Positions 33,972-43,774 of a stretch of 64,000 bases of DNA are shown here, one piece after another. The DNA is from Winogradskyella costae (GTDB lineage Bacteria > Bacteroidota > Bacteroidia > Flavobacteriales > Flavobacteriaceae). The notes beneath the pieces were generated by a model. That model made no database searches, was not told where the DNA came from, and saw only the letters and a list, made by a program, of their open reading frames with translations. The translations under genes were made by a program, and so were the position numbers. Positions within the stretch are counted from its first letter, which is position 1; each line of letters begins with the position of its first letter. The stretch covers positions 1,364,001 to 1,428,000 of the forward strand of contig NZ_JABFDK010000001.1 of assembly GCF_013403865.1 (NCBI RefSeq), given 5' to 3'.

Positions 33972-35405
33972 TTAGAATTTTATAAGATTATATTCACTCT
34001 CTTTGAGATTGAAAGCGCCAAAATAGAGTTCGTTATTGTAGTAGAAAATATCTTCTGCCGTAAGATATGGCTTGTCTTCTTTGTGTTTAGTTATCTTATC
34101 AAAACTATTTTCTTTGATTTCTCCTTTAACATGTTTAAAATTTAGATCTAAGATAGTATTGAAAAACGTTGACTTAGTTACGGTATAAAAATTATAATTA
34201 TGGAATGTAGGGTTGAAAGAAGTAAAGCCAGCGCTAGTCATTGCGGGAGTGCTTACTATAGGGCTAATTCCGCTAGTATTTATTTCTTGATAGCCTCCTA
34301 AAGTAATATAGTATAATTCATTCAAAAAGTGAACATTAATACCAAGGTTGCCTGCAGATATTTTTCTTAAGTATTTAGATGTCTGTTCAAATTTTCTTGT
34401 ATTTATAAAAGGTATTGCGGTGGCTCCTTCTTGAATTATTGGTGAGTTTTTAAAATTGATAGTCATGTCTCTATTAACATAATAATCGTTGATAAGGTTG
34501 CCATCAAAATCTTTAATCTCAAAAACCATTTCGTCTTTTGAACTTGCAATTTGATATATGTTTTTTTGAAAAACATAGGAGTTAAACTTTTTAAAGCTTT
34601 CATTAACTCTTGATTTTGGATACGGGTATGTTTTTACTTTTAAATCTAATTCGTCTAAATTTATGGTGTAAAAAATTGTAGCGTCTTCATTTGTATCAAA
34701 AGTGAGATAGAGGGTTTCTTTATCTTGATACAATTTGTTGGTGCTGGAAGCGCGTTCTATAGAACTTGGTGTTCTAGGGTCAATTTTGGTAATATTACGA
34801 GACTCATATCCGGATAAAATAAATGAACCTATGGCATATTTACTGCTAATAAGTGAGGAGTCCTCAATTATTTCTTCCAAAATAAAAGTTTTAATAACGT
34901 TAAACGAATCATTTGGGTCTAATTGTCTTATAGTTAATGTAGATGTATTGTCTCCGCTTAAAATATACAACTCGTTGTTGTAATTTATAGCATCTAAAAA
35001 TACCTCGCCTTTATTAAGATTTAAATCTATTTCGGTGGAATAACTTGTTTTAGAATTAAAGTCTAATTGTAGAATAGCGAATTTGCTATGGTTGTTATTT
35101 GTATAAAGAACGTGGTAGGTATTGCTGTCAACCCTATAGCCAAGAACTTCGTTGTATTTAGATTTAATATTTGAAGTTTCAAACTGTTGAACTTCTTTAA
35201 ATTCAGAATTAAATAGGTATGCAGCAATAATTTTGCGCTCCATTATAATAAGCGCTAAGTCATTATTTTTTTTGTTTGTTAAGGTGTATGAATCTTTACT
35301 AGTCCTCCTAGATAAATCTTCGTTTTTAAAAGACAATACCAGTTCTTGGCTCGGTAAATTGAAAGTCAATAATAAGACAAGAATTTGTATATATCTTTTT
35401 GTCAT
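33972..35405 (-). CDS. Hypothetical secreted protein, beta-propeller-like
   Basis: The 477-residue product has a signal peptide (to NLPSQ). Its body is a succession of short beta strands (YNNELYILSGDN, YHVLYTNNNHSKFAILQL, YNNELYFGAFN), as in propeller proteins. No catalytic motif or T9SS tail is recognised. It starts 1 base after the metG stop codon and may be co-transcribed with it. Confidence 0.72.
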   Translation of the reverse strand: MTKRYIQILVLLLTFNLPSQELVLSFKNEDLSRRTSKDSYTLTNKKNNDLALIIMERKIIAAYLFNSEFKEVQQFETSNIKSKYNEVLGYRVDSNTYHVLYTNNNHSKFAILQLDFNSKTSYSTEIDLNLNKGEVFLDAINYNNELYILSGDNTSTLTIRQLDPNDSFNVIKTFILEEIIEDSSLISSKYAIGSFILSGYESRNITKIDPRTPSSIERASSTNKLYQDKETLYLTFDTNEDATIFYTINLDELDLKVKTYPYPKSRVNESFKKFNSYVFQKNIYQIASSKDEMVFEIKDFDGNLINDYYVNRDMTINFKNSPIIQEGATAIPFINTRKFEQTSKYLRKISAGNLGINVHFLNELYYITLGGYQEINTSGISPIVSTPAMTSAGFTSFNPTFHNYNFYTVTKSTFFNTILDLNFKHVKGEIKENSFDKITKHKEDKPYLTAEDIFYYNNELYFGAFNLKESEYNLIKF

Positions 35406-35406
35406 A

Positions 35407-37479
35407 TTAGCTTATTTGAAGCCCGTTATTTACGCCATGAGTACCTGTATTGAGCGCCGTTGAAGTATCTGGATTTACAAACACCAAATTACCATCTTTA
35501 TCTTCCGTCATTAAAATCATGCCCTGACTCTCAACTCCTCGTAAGGCTCTGGGTGCTAAATTTACTAAAACCGTAACACGTTTGCCTATAACATCTTCAG
35601 GAGAAAAGCTTTCGGCAATACCAGAAACGATAGTTCTTGTATCAATACCAGTATCTACTTTTAAGACTAAAAGCTTTTTTGTTTTTGGCATTTTTTCAGC
35701 TTCTAAAATTGTACCAACGCGTAAATCTAGTTTGGTGAAATCATCAAAGGTAATTTCATCCTTTTGAGGTTCTGTTACCTTCTTTTCAGCTTCATTAGCT
35801 TTTTTGCTTGCCTCTAATTTTTGTAATTGTTCTTCGATTTGTGAATCTTCAATTTTAGAGAATAATAATTCTCCTTTTCCTATTTGATGTGCTGCCTGAA
35901 TTAAAATATCTTTAGTTGACACGTCTTCCCATCCGTTGTCATTCGAATTTAAAATACCTTTTAATTTAGTTGAAGTAAATGGTAAGAAAGGTTCTGATAA
36001 AACAGCTAATGCAGAAGCAATCTGTAAGGCAATAAACATTACTGTTTTGGTACGTGCTTCGTCTGTTTTAAATGTTTTCCAAGGTTCTTCATCAGCTAAA
36101 TACTTATTTCCTAGTCGTGCTAAGTTCATCAATTCCTGACTCGCTTCTCTAAAACGGTAACGCTCAATAGAACTCGAAATCACAGCAGGATACGCTTTTA
36201 CAGCTGCTAAAGTTTCTTCGTCAATAGTAGAATAGTCTGATGGTGCCGGAATAATGCCGTCGTAATATTTATTCGTTAAAACCACGACACGATTAATGAA
36301 GTTTCCGAAGATAGCCACCAACTCATTGTTGTTTCTAGCTTGAAAATCTTTCCAAGTAAAATCGTTGTCCTTTGTCTCTGGTGCATTCGCTGTTAAAGCA
36401 TAGCGCAATACATCTTGCTGGTTTGGAAAATCTATTAGGTAGTCTGGTAACCAAACCGCCCAGTTTTTAGAGGTCGATAATTTCTGACCTTCTAAGTTTA
36501 AAAACTCATTAGCAGGAACGTTTTCTGGTAAAATGTAAGAGCCTTCTGCTTTTAACATGGAAGGGAAAATGATACAGTGAAATACAATATTATCTTTTCC
36601 TATAAAATGCACCAATTTAGTGTCTTCGTCTTTCCAATAATCTTCCCAGTTTTTACCTTCTCGAGCTGCCCATTCTTTGGTTGCTGAGATGTAACCGATA
36701 GGAGCATCGAACCAAACGTAAAGCACTTTACCTTCGCCACCATCTACTGGAACAGGGATTCCCCAATCTAAATCTCTAGTTACGGCACGTGGACGTAAAC
36801 CATCATCGATCCAAGATTTTACCTGACCGTAAACGTTAGGTTTCCAGTCTTTTTTATGCCCTTTTAAAATCCACTCGCGTAGAAAATCTTCGTGTTTATT
36901 TAAAGGTAAAAACCAATGTTTAGTTTCTTTTAAAGAAGGTACATTTCCTGTTATTGCCGATTTAGGGTTTATTAAATCTGTAGCATTTAAACTCGATCCA
37001 CAGCTTTCACACTGATCTCCATAAGCTTCTTCGTTGCCACATTTAGGACACGTTCCTGTTACAAAACGATCTGCTAAAAACTGATTAGCCTCAGCATCGT
37101 ATAATTGTTCTGTAACTTCTTCTACAAATTCGTTTTTGTCATAAAGGGTTTTAAAAAACTCTTGAGCCGTATCATGATGAATTTGAGCGGTAGTACGCGA
37201 GTAATTATCGAATGATATACCAAAATCTAAAAAGGACTGCTTAATAATAGCATGATATTTATCCACAATATCTTGTGGAGTGACTCCTTCTTTTTTCGCT
37301 TTGATGGTAATCGGCACACCGTGCTCATCACTTCCGCAAATAAAAGCAACATCATTGCCCGTTAGTCTTAAGTATCTAGAATAAATATCTGCAGGCACAT
37401 AAACACCAGCTAAATGTCCAATATGAATTGGCCCGTTTGTATATGGTAATGCTGCTGTTATGGTATATCTTTTCGACAT
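35407..37479 (-). CDS. metG: Methionyl-tRNA synthetase with C-terminal tRNA-binding domain
   Basis: It charges tRNA-Met with methionine using ATP. The catalytic HIGH appears in [10 protein letters not shown] and the KMSKS loop as QKLSTSKNW, a variant common in Bacteroidota. Zinc knuckles are [21 protein letters not shown]-terminal EMAP-type domain starts [17 protein letters not shown]. The start is taken at MSKRYTIT (37479): an upstream GTG frame to 37503 would overlap the promoter element CAAAAGTA (37503-37510 on the plus strand), so it cannot be translated from that transcript. Confidence 0.96.
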   Translation of the reverse strand: MSKRYTITAALPYTNGPIHIGHLAGVYVPADIYSRYLRLTGNDVAFICGSDEHGVPITIKAKKEGVTPQDIVDKYHAIIKQSFLDFGISFDNYSRTTAQIHHDTAQEFFKTLYDKNEFVEEVTEQLYDAEANQFLADRFVTGTCPKCGNEEAYGDQCESCGSSLNATDLINPKSAITGNVPSLKETKHWFLPLNKHEDFLREWILKGHKKDWKPNVYGQVKSWIDDGLRPRAVTRDLDWGIPVPVDGGEGKVLYVWFDAPIGYISATKEWAAREGKNWEDYWKDEDTKLVHFIGKDNIVFHCIIFPSMLKAEGSYILPENVPANEFLNLEGQKLSTSKNWAVWLPDYLIDFPNQQDVLRYALTANAPETKDNDFTWKDFQARNNNELVAIFGNFINRVVVLTNKYYDGIIPAPSDYSTIDEETLAAVKAYPAVISSSIERYRFREASQELMNLARLGNKYLADEEPWKTFKTDEARTKTVMFIALQIASALAVLSEPFLPFTSTKLKGILNSNDNGWEDVSTKDILIQAAHQIGKGELLFSKIEDSQIEEQLQKLEASKKANEAEKKVTEPQKDEITFDDFTKLDLRVGTILEAEKMPKTKKLLVLKVDTGIDTRTIVSGIAESFSPEDVIGKRVTVLVNLAPRALRGVESQGMILMTEDKDGNLVFVNPDTSTALNTGTHGVNNGLQIS

Positions 37480-37502
37480 AGTTTTCATTTTTTTGAAAGC
37501 CA

Positions 37503-37510
37503 CAAAAGTA
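37503..37510 (-). promoter_or_regulatory. -7 promoter element of metG
   Basis: The minus strand reads TACTTTTG, exact TANNTTTG, 23 bases before the chosen metG start. It fixes the metG start downstream of 37503. Confidence 0.6.
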
Positions 37511-37564
37511 CGTAATATATAAGGGACTTAGAAAAAAAATGTACTTTTACCAAAAGCACTATTT

Positions 37565-38590
37565 ATGACTTTTAGACATCACTTAATGTATCTTGTTTTC
37601 GTTTTAATTTTTATTTCACAATCCGAAGTACAAGCGCAGATAGAAACTAACAAACCTACTATAATGGCTTCACAAATAATACAACCACCATATTTAAAAG
37701 TAGGAGATACTGTGGCTATTGTTGCTCCTTCTGGAATTTTAAAAAGTAGAGTAGGAGAAGTACAAGACGCTGTAAAACTTCTAGAAAGTTGGGGATTGCA
37801 TGCCATCGTTGGTAAGCATGTTTTTAACCAATTCAATCATTTTGCAGGTACGGATGCCGAACGTTGCGAAGATTTGCAAAATGCTATGGACGATCCTAAA
37901 ATTAGTGCCATTTGGTGTGCGCGAGGTGGTTACGGAACGGTTAGGATTTTGGATAAATTGAATTATACTAAATTTAAGAAAAATCCGAAATGGATTATAG
38001 GATATAGTGATATTACAGCTTTACACAATCAGGTTCATAATGAAGGATTTCAGTCCTTACATGCTATAATGTGTGTGAGTTTAACCAAAGATTTGAATGA
38101 TATAAAAGAATCTGTTGAAACGTTCAAATCAGCGATTTTTGGACATCCTGAGGACTATACATTAAAAGGCTCAGACTATAATAGAGTCGGGCAAGCTTCA
38201 GGGGAATTAGTTGGAGGAAATCTAACGATGTTACATACCATGTTGGGGTCTAAAGAGAGTATAGATACCTTTGGGAAAATTCTTTTTATTGAAGAAATTG
38301 GTGAATATAAATATCATATTGACCGTATGTTGCAAAGTATGAAACGCGCTGGTTATTTTGATAACTTGAATGGACTTGTGGTTGGTGATATGTCTAGAAT
38401 GCGAAAGAATACGACACTTTGGGGTACTTCGGTAGAGCAATTGATTTTAGATGCATTAGAAGACTATGATTTTCCTATTACCTTTAATATGCCTGCAGGT
38501 CATGAAAAGGACAATCGTGCTTTGGTTTTAGGACGAACTCTAGAGTTGAAAGTTGGTAAAGCACAATCAACTTTAAAATTCTCAGAATAA
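37565..38590 (+). CDS. LD-carboxypeptidase (peptidase S66)
   Basis: S66 enzymes cut the L-D bond in muropeptides for cell wall recycling. The 341-residue product has an N-terminal signal-like sequence (to SEVQAQ). It shows GDTVAIVAPSG, the fold motif WCARGGYG, the nucleophile Ser in GYSDIT, GGNLTMLHTMLGS and the charge relay region LFIEEIGEYKYHIDRML. The signal peptide suggests that it acts in the periplasm, unlike cytosolic E. coli LdcA. Confidence 0.92.
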   Translation: MTFRHHLMYLVFVLIFISQSEVQAQIETNKPTIMASQIIQPPYLKVGDTVAIVAPSGILKSRVGEVQDAVKLLESWGLHAIVGKHVFNQFNHFAGTDAERCEDLQNAMDDPKISAIWCARGGYGTVRILDKLNYTKFKKNPKWIIGYSDITALHNQVHNEGFQSLHAIMCVSLTKDLNDIKESVETFKSAIFGHPEDYTLKGSDYNRVGQASGELVGGNLTMLHTMLGSKESIDTFGKILFIEEIGEYKYHIDRMLQSMKRAGYFDNLNGLVVGDMSRMRKNTTLWGTSVEQLILDALEDYDFPITFNMPAGHEKDNRALVLGRTLELKVGKAQSTLKFSE

Positions 38591-38935
38591 TTGTTTTTGA
38601 AACTTGAAAAACAAAATGGCTCCTAAAAAGTAAAGTCCAATGTCAATTATATCACAAGTATAACGTGTGTTTATTTGTGGCATTAGCCATTCAAAATAAA
38701 TGGAAAAACAGAGCGTTAGTGCTAAAACGACACTAATAGGTACGTAAAGTGCTTCGGTCTTCTTTAGGATTCTTAAAATGGCTAAGCATGTACTTAAAAC
38801 AATGGGCATACATAAAAAGTCGTTGACGTAAAAATACATCCAATTAAGAAGTGGTATTTCAAAACGATTTGCAATGTATAATGCAGAAGCGACTAATATA
38901 CTGATATAGAAAATAGGGTGCTTTAAAATGCTCAT
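38582..38935 (-). CDS. Small multi-helix membrane protein
   Basis: The product from MSILKHPIFYISI (117 residues) has four hydrophobic helices and no family I know. The ATG at 38935 overlaps the stop of the zinc-ribbon gene (ATGA), so the two are translationally coupled. A longer frame to 38995 has a Cys-rich unlikely N-terminus. Its 3' end overlaps the convergent LD-carboxypeptidase by 9 bases. Confidence 0.72.
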   Translation of the reverse strand: MSILKHPIFYISILVASALYIANRFEIPLLNWMYFYVNDFLCMPIVLSTCLAILRILKKTEALYVPISVVLALTLCFSIYFEWLMPQINTRYTCDIIDIGLYFLGAILFFKFQKQLF

Positions 38936-39234
38936 GCTGCAATAGCAGTTATTAGCCAAGCAATAAACATTCCGATGGCTACAAATCCCATCCAAATAGA
39001 GTGAGTAACTTTAACAAAAACACGCACTATTAAAAACCGGTGATCTTTATGCTTTTCATAAAACGATGGAGATGCTTCTTTTTGAATACGCTCACGTTCA
39101 CGACGCTCTTTCTCATCTTGAGCAAAGGTTAATTCTCGTCTTTTTTTATAAGATAATAGCGTATTGCAATTGGTGCAATAGTCTTGATTTGTATTATAGA
39201 GACCACAATTTGGGCATTTAATATGACTAGCCAT
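38932..39234 (-). CDS. Zinc-ribbon membrane protein
   Basis: The 100-residue product has a zinc ribbon (CPNCGLYNTNQDYCTNCNT, two CxxC pairs), a basic coiled-coil-like segment (KKRRELTFAQDEKERRERERI) and a C-terminal membrane segment (about residues 76-98). It is coupled to the downstream membrane gene by an ATGA overlap; the two may form a complex. Confidence 0.78.
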   Translation of the reverse strand: MASHIKCPNCGLYNTNQDYCTNCNTLLSYKKRRELTFAQDEKERRERERIQKEASPSFYEKHKDHRFLIVRVFVKVTHSIWMGFVAIGMFIAWLITAIAA

Positions 39235-39417
39235 TTCGCGTATTTTAAAGCGTTACAAAGATATGGCTAATTGTAAGATTTTATGTGCTTTAAACAAAGA
39301 TGCTTTGACTCAGTTTGTTTCATTTTGCTTTTAAGACGCTGCAATTTTGTATATTGAAGTTAACTCTAAAGAATTTCTAACTTTTTTGAGATAAAACTGC
39401 GAATTGAAGACTTAAAA

Positions 39418-39777
39418 ATGGCACAGCATAACGAACTTGGCAAATTAGGGGAGCAACTCGCAACCGAATTACTCATAAAAAAAGGCTATGAAATCATTGT
39501 TCGTAATTACGTGTTTCAAAAAGCCGAAATAGATATCATAGCTAAACATAATAATGAAATGATTTGTGTAGAGGTCAAAACACGAAATTCTGATTTTTTC
39601 GGTGATCCGCAAGAGTTTGTTACTCCAAGTAAAATTAAATTATTGGTTAAAGCTATGGATGCCTTCATTATTGAAAATGACATCGGTTTAGAAACTCGTT
39701 TTGATATTATTGCTGTTTTAAAGAATAAAACAACAGAGCAACTGACGCATTATGAGGATGCTTTCTATCATTTTTAA
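39418..39777 (+). CDS. YraN/UPF0102 family endonuclease-like protein
   Basis: The 119-residue product follows the family exactly: MAQHNELGKLGEQLATELLIKKGYEI, the catalytic-type AEIDIIAKHNNEMICVEVKTR and TPSKIKLLVKAMDAFI. The D...ExK residues are those of PD-(D/E)xK nucleases. The biological role of YraN is not settled. It is monocistronic. Confidence 0.92.
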   Translation: MAQHNELGKLGEQLATELLIKKGYEIIVRNYVFQKAEIDIIAKHNNEMICVEVKTRNSDFFGDPQEFVTPSKIKLLVKAMDAFIIENDIGLETRFDIIAVLKNKTTEQLTHYEDAFYHF

Positions 39778-39797
39778 ATTCCCGTGAAAACGGGAAT
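39778..39797. repeat. Hairpin ATTCCCGT-GAAA-ACGGGAAT
   Basis: A perfect 8-bp stem with a GAAA loop right after the yraN stop. With the next hairpin it forms a convergent REP-like pair. Confidence 0.7.
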
Positions 39798-39899
39798 CCC
39801 ATAAATTATTACAGAATTTTAAATGTTTAGACTACTGCTTTCAAAAAGTTTGAGACAGATTATGTCTAAACTTTAAGGATATAGGTTTTTCTTCATGAG

Positions 39900-39919
39900 A
39901 TTCCTGCGTTCGCAGGAAT
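39900..39919. repeat. Hairpin ATTCCTGCG/CGCAGGAAT
   Basis: A perfect 9-bp inverted repeat just after the nadD stop. ATTCC and GGAAT ends are shared with the hairpin at 39778. Confidence 0.7.
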
Positions 39920-39922
39920 GTG

Positions 39923-40501
39923 TTACCTATAAAAATTCATCTCATCAATAAATTGCCACACATGTTCTGGTAAGATTGGACGTACATTTTTTCCGTCTTT
40001 AATTTCCTTTCTAATAAAGGTTGAAGAGAGCTCCATAATAGGTGCGTCAACTTTTATAATTTTAGAATGAGCGTTAAATTGGGTGTCTATTTTACCTTCG
40101 GATATTCTAGGATAAACATAAATACTATGATTTTCTAGAATGAGTTCATAGTTTTTCCATTTATGGAGACTTTTCAAATTGTCTTCTCCCATGATTAGGG
40201 CAAACTCATAATTTGGATACTTTTCAAAGAGATAAGTTAACGTATCGATAGTGTAATTTGGTTGTTTTAGCCCAAATTCAATATCACTTGGTCTCAGTTT
40301 ATCATAGTCTTTCGTCGCTAAATGAACCATTTCTAAACGGTGGTAATTGTCTAATAAGCTGCTTTTCTTTTTAAAAGGACTTAATGGAGTTACCACAAAC
40401 CAAATCTGGTCTAAATCACTATGTTCAGCTAAATGATTGGCAATAGTTAAATGCCCAACATGGATGGGGTTGAACGTGCCAAAATATAAACCAATTTTCA
40501 T
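39923..40501 (-). CDS. nadD: Nicotinate-nucleotide adenylyltransferase
   Basis: NadD joins nicotinate mononucleotide and ATP to deamido-NAD. The 192-residue enzyme has GTFNPIHVGH (HxGH phosphate site) and LSSTFIRKEI (the ISSTxIR motif). It follows gmk after 1 base, in the common Bacteroidota order yicC-gmk-nadD. Confidence 0.95.
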   Translation of the reverse strand: MKIGLYFGTFNPIHVGHLTIANHLAEHSDLDQIWFVVTPLSPFKKKSSLLDNYHRLEMVHLATKDYDKLRPSDIEFGLKQPNYTIDTLTYLFEKYPNYEFALIMGEDNLKSLHKWKNYELILENHSIYVYPRISEGKIDTQFNAHSKIIKVDAPIMELSSTFIRKEIKDGKNVRPILPEHVWQFIDEMNFYR

Positions 40502-40502
40502 G

Positions 40503-41093
40503 TTATTTAGCTATAAAATCTGAAACTAACTTGTAAGCATCATTTAAAGCTTTGTCTAAATCAGAATTAACGACAATTTCATCAAAAAGTGGAGCGGTAG
40601 CCAATTCTGCTGGTGCTTTTGCTACACGCATACTAATTTTTTCTGGACTTTCTTCACCGCGATCTTTTAGTCGTCTTACCAATTCATTTAAGTCTGGTGG
40701 TTTTACAAAAATAGCAATAGTTTGCTCAGGGAATTTTCGTTTAATCCGTAAGCCACCTGAGACATCGATATCAAAAATGACATGTTTACCCTTTGCCCAA
40801 ATACGTTCAATTTCGGTCTTTAATGTACCATAAAAATTATCTCTATAGACTTCTTCCCATTCTAAAAACTCATCGTTTTTAATTCGGTTTTTAAACTCTT
40901 GAAGTGATAGGTAGTAGTAATCTTTTCCGTTAACTTCATTACCACGTTTATCGCGCGATGTTGCAGAGATAGAAAATTCTAAATTGAGTTCTTGATGTTT
41001 TAATAAATGGCGAACTATTGTTGTTTTTCCCGAACCAGATGGTGCCGAAAAGACAATAAGCTTGCCTTGGACTTCGTTTTTAATTTCTGACAA
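40503..41093 (-). CDS. gmk: Guanylate kinase
   Basis: Gmk phosphorylates GMP to GDP. The 196-residue enzyme has the P-loop FSAPSGSGKTT, the GMP site (FSISATSRDKRGNEVNGKDYYYL) and the LID region. It lies between yicC and nadD in a conserved operon. Confidence 0.95.
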   Translation of the reverse strand: MSEIKNEVQGKLIVFSAPSGSGKTTIVRHLLKHQELNLEFSISATSRDKRGNEVNGKDYYYLSLQEFKNRIKNDEFLEWEEVYRDNFYGTLKTEIERIWAKGKHVIFDIDVSGGLRIKRKFPEQTIAIFVKPPDLNELVRRLKDRGEESPEKISMRVAKAPAELATAPLFDEIVVNSDLDKALNDAYKLVSDFIAK

Positions 41094-41145
41094 AATAAAT
41101 TGTTTTACTTTTTACTGTATACCGCGACTGTGACTGTCAACTAAT

Positions 41146-42003
41146 TTAAAGTACGTTTAATAATTGTTCCTTAATTTTCTCGAGTTCATCCTTCATCTGA
41201 ACTACTAGTTTTTGCATTGGAGCATAATTAGATTTTGATCCGATTGTATTGATCTCTCGCCCGATTTCCTGAGAAATAAAACCTAATTTCTTTCCATTAG
41301 AATCTTCAGAATCTAAAGCCTTGGTGAAATAATCTAAATGATTTTCTAGTCTTACTTTTTCTTCGGTAATATCAAATTTTTCGATGTAATAAACCAACTC
41401 TTGTTCAAAGCGGTTTTCATCGACTTTTTCTTTAATATCAGCTATACCTTTTTCTAAACGTGCTCTTACGCCATCAATACGTTCAGGGTCCATGGTAATA
41501 ACTTCGGTTAATAAACGTCTTAAAGTACTAATTCTATCTTCGAAATCTTGTTTTAGTGTCGCTCCTTCATCTTCTCTATAGACCACAATATTGGCTATAG
41601 CTTTATCTATTTCCTCACTTATTAAAGACCATTCTTCTTCGTCGATATCATCGCGTTCTGTAGTTATGGCGTCTGGCATGCGAATGGCCATTTTTAATAA
41701 CTCAATAGCATCACCGTCTACAACCTCTTTTAATTGCTTGATGTACTCTTTAACGACTGTTTTATTAATCTTTGTACTGGTATCTTCACCTGTAATTTCT
41801 ACATATAATGAGAAGTCCACTTTTCCTCTAACTAAGTTTTTAGCAATAAGTTTTCTTATGTCTAATTCTTTTGCTCTATACATAGAAGGCATACGAGCAT
41901 TGAGGTCTAAGCTTTTGCTATTAAGTGATTTTAATTCTATAGATATTTTTTTAGTTGGGAGCTGTAGTACAGATTTCCCATAACCTGTCATGGATTGTAT
42001 CAT
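41146..42003 (-). CDS. YicC family RNase-like protein
   Basis: The product from MIQSMTGYGKS has the YicC N-terminal signature and the C-terminal DUF1732 block (FISQEIGREINTIGSKSNYAPMQKLVVQMKDELEKIKEQ). YicC proteins are linked to RNA decay. The start at 42003 is preferred: a frame to 42030 would overlap the TACCTTTG promoter element, and MIQSMTGYG is the conserved N-terminus. Confidence 0.93.
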   Translation of the reverse strand: MIQSMTGYGKSVLQLPTKKISIELKSLNSKSLDLNARMPSMYRAKELDIRKLIAKNLVRGKVDFSLYVEITGEDTSTKINKTVVKEYIKQLKEVVDGDAIELLKMAIRMPDAITTERDDIDEEEWSLISEEIDKAIANIVVYREDEGATLKQDFEDRISTLRRLLTEVITMDPERIDGVRARLEKGIADIKEKVDENRFEQELVYYIEKFDITEEKVRLENHLDYFTKALDSEDSNGKKLGFISQEIGREINTIGSKSNYAPMQKLVVQMKDELEKIKEQLLNVL

Positions 42004-42027
42004 TAAAACATTGCGATTAAAGTTGCG

Positions 42028-42035
42028 CAAAGGTA
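42028..42035 (-). promoter_or_regulatory. -7 promoter element of the yicC-gmk-nadD operon
   Basis: The minus strand reads TACCTTTG (TANNTTTG), 24 bases before the chosen yicC start. It argues against the longer yicC frame. Confidence 0.55.
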
Positions 42036-42093
42036 CAAAATTGAATGGTTTTAAATAGTTTAGAAAGCGTCATGTTCTCTAATCAGACTTTTA

Positions 42094-42101
42094 TAACTTT
42101 G
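42094..42101 (+). promoter_or_regulatory. -7 promoter element of the thioesterase gene
   Basis: TAACTTTG matches TANNTTTG and lies 24 bases before the ATG. No clear -33 TTG. Confidence 0.55.
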
Positions 42102-42125
42102 TAAACCTAAATCGAAAGTAAACTT

Positions 42126-42605
42126 ATGTATAAAAAACAATTTGAAATTCGCTGGAGTGATGTGGATGCCAATGGTCACTTAGCCAATTCTGCATATACC
42201 AATTTTATGAGCCACGCACGTATGGCGTTCTTCTCGGAGCAGGGTTTTTCAATGCCAGAAATCATGAAATTTAATGTTGGTCCTGTGGTGTTTTATGAAC
42301 ACATGTATTATTTTAAGGAATCGTTTTTAGGAACGCCAATTACGGTAACGATTGAGGTGTCTGGCTTAAGTGAGGATGGTATGTTATTTATGTTTGAGCA
42401 TAACTTTTACAACCATAAAGGTGAGAATTTAGCATATTGCGAAATGCAAGGTGGTTGGATAAACCTGAAAGCAAGAAAATTAACAGGCTTACCAGAACCC
42501 CTATTAGAACTGGCTCATAAATTTCCGAAGTCTGAAAGTTTTAAGGTGTTGACAAAAGAGGATACGCGTAAGCATGGAGTGCGTCCCAAACCTATGAAGT
42601 TATAA
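42126..42605 (+). CDS. Acyl-CoA thioesterase, hot-dog fold
   Basis: The 159-residue product has the 4-hydroxybenzoyl-CoA thioesterase pattern: FEIRWSDVDANGHLANSAYTNFMSHAR with the catalytic Asp in SDVDANGH. It should hydrolyse acyl-CoA esters; the chain specificity is not readable. It is monocistronic with its own promoter element. Confidence 0.9.
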   Translation: MYKKQFEIRWSDVDANGHLANSAYTNFMSHARMAFFSEQGFSMPEIMKFNVGPVVFYEHMYYFKESFLGTPITVTIEVSGLSEDGMLFMFEHNFYNHKGENLAYCEMQGGWINLKARKLTGLPEPLLELAHKFPKSESFKVLTKEDTRKHGVRPKPMKL

Positions 42606-42607
42606 GG

Positions 42608-43774
42608 TTACTTAAAAACCGAGTGTTGCTTAAAAGATTTTATCTCCACGTTTTTTATAAACGGCTTTAAAATCTGATTTGGGATATAGCGTTTGTGTTT
42701 GAAATAACAAGTTAATGCTTCGGGTTTTGCACCGAGTGTGCTTTTAATTTCAGAAGCGGTTCTGCCTAAGTTAATATGTGTTGATTCTGTTTCAATGCCG
42801 AGTCTTACATAATCATTTAGTATTCTGGGATAGATAGCAAATTCTTTATTTTGAGAATAATTGATACCAATAAAATGTGCATCGAGATGCGTCTCGTTTT
42901 GCATAGCAGATAAAAACCCTACTAATTTTTCTTCTAAAAAATAGCCTTTCACTATAAATAGATCTTTGAAGGTTCTTTTAAGATGAATGTAAGTATCGAG
43001 ATTTAATATTTGAGCATTAAAATCAGCGTTATCAATAGTGTTCTGATATAATTCTTGAAGTGCATCCTTATGTATTTCTATATCGTCTTCAGAAAAAAAT
43101 TTAGCATTTAAAGCGGCACTTTTAGCATCGGCTCTATTCGCTTTTACACGGTATTTAGATTTTAAAGCCGTTGTATAATCGTCAAAAGAATGCCATTCTG
43201 GTTGTAGCCTAATTATCATATTAGGCTCAACTTGCATGGCTGCGTAATCGTAAGATTCTAAATAATTGGTGATAGTAAGAGATTCGTTTTTAAAATCTTT
43301 TATAAAAATAGCACTTAGTTTTTTTGTGGATTTAGATAACTGTTTTACACCTTCGGCGATCGCTTTAAACGTGTCGATTTTATCTTCACCATCTTTTAAA
43401 AATGTACCATATTCCCCACTTAGAAATATATTTCCACAGAACAATACACGAATATGATTGTTGCAGAACATATTGTTAACCCAATGCCTTATTTTATCAG
43501 ACATATTAATATTTTTTGTTATGGTCTCAACACCAATGGTTACAATCTGCGTATTGGCAAATGCAACAGCTTCCTGGTCTTTAAGGATGAAAATATAATT
43601 AAATTCTATGTCTGTATTGGCGAGTTCAAAAGCTTTTAAGAATTCGGGTGAATAATAAATATTTGTGCAACAGTTGACACTATCCCAATAGGTTTGTGGA
43701 ATACTATCAACGCTTTTGAAAATTTTTGACTTTAGAGGCAAATTAAGTAGCGATTTTAGGTTTTTTAGATACAA
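42608..43774 (-). CDS. GNAT/FemAB-like acyltransferase, tentative
   Basis: The 388-residue product has a C-terminal acyltransferase-like part (SKYRVKANRADAKSAALNAKFF and KGYFLEEKLVGFLSAMQNETHLDAHFIGINY), as in proteins of the FemAB/GNAT fold. The N-terminal 150 residues are not recognised. It overlaps the 3' end of the EamA transporter gene by 32 bases. The substrate is unknown. Confidence 0.7.
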   Translation of the reverse strand: MYLKNLKSLLNLPLKSKIFKSVDSIPQTYWDSVNCCTNIYYSPEFLKAFELANTDIEFNYIFILKDQEAVAFANTQIVTIGVETITKNINMSDKIRHWVNNMFCNNHIRVLFCGNIFLSGEYGTFLKDGEDKIDTFKAIAEGVKQLSKSTKKLSAIFIKDFKNESLTITNYLESYDYAAMQVEPNMIIRLQPEWHSFDDYTTALKSKYRVKANRADAKSAALNAKFFSEDDIEIHKDALQELYQNTIDNADFNAQILNLDTYIHLKRTFKDLFIVKGYFLEEKLVGFLSAMQNETHLDAHFIGINYSQNKEFAIYPRILNDYVRLGIETESTHINLGRTASEIKSTLGAKPEALTCYFKHKRYIPNQILKPFIKNVEIKSFKQHSVFK

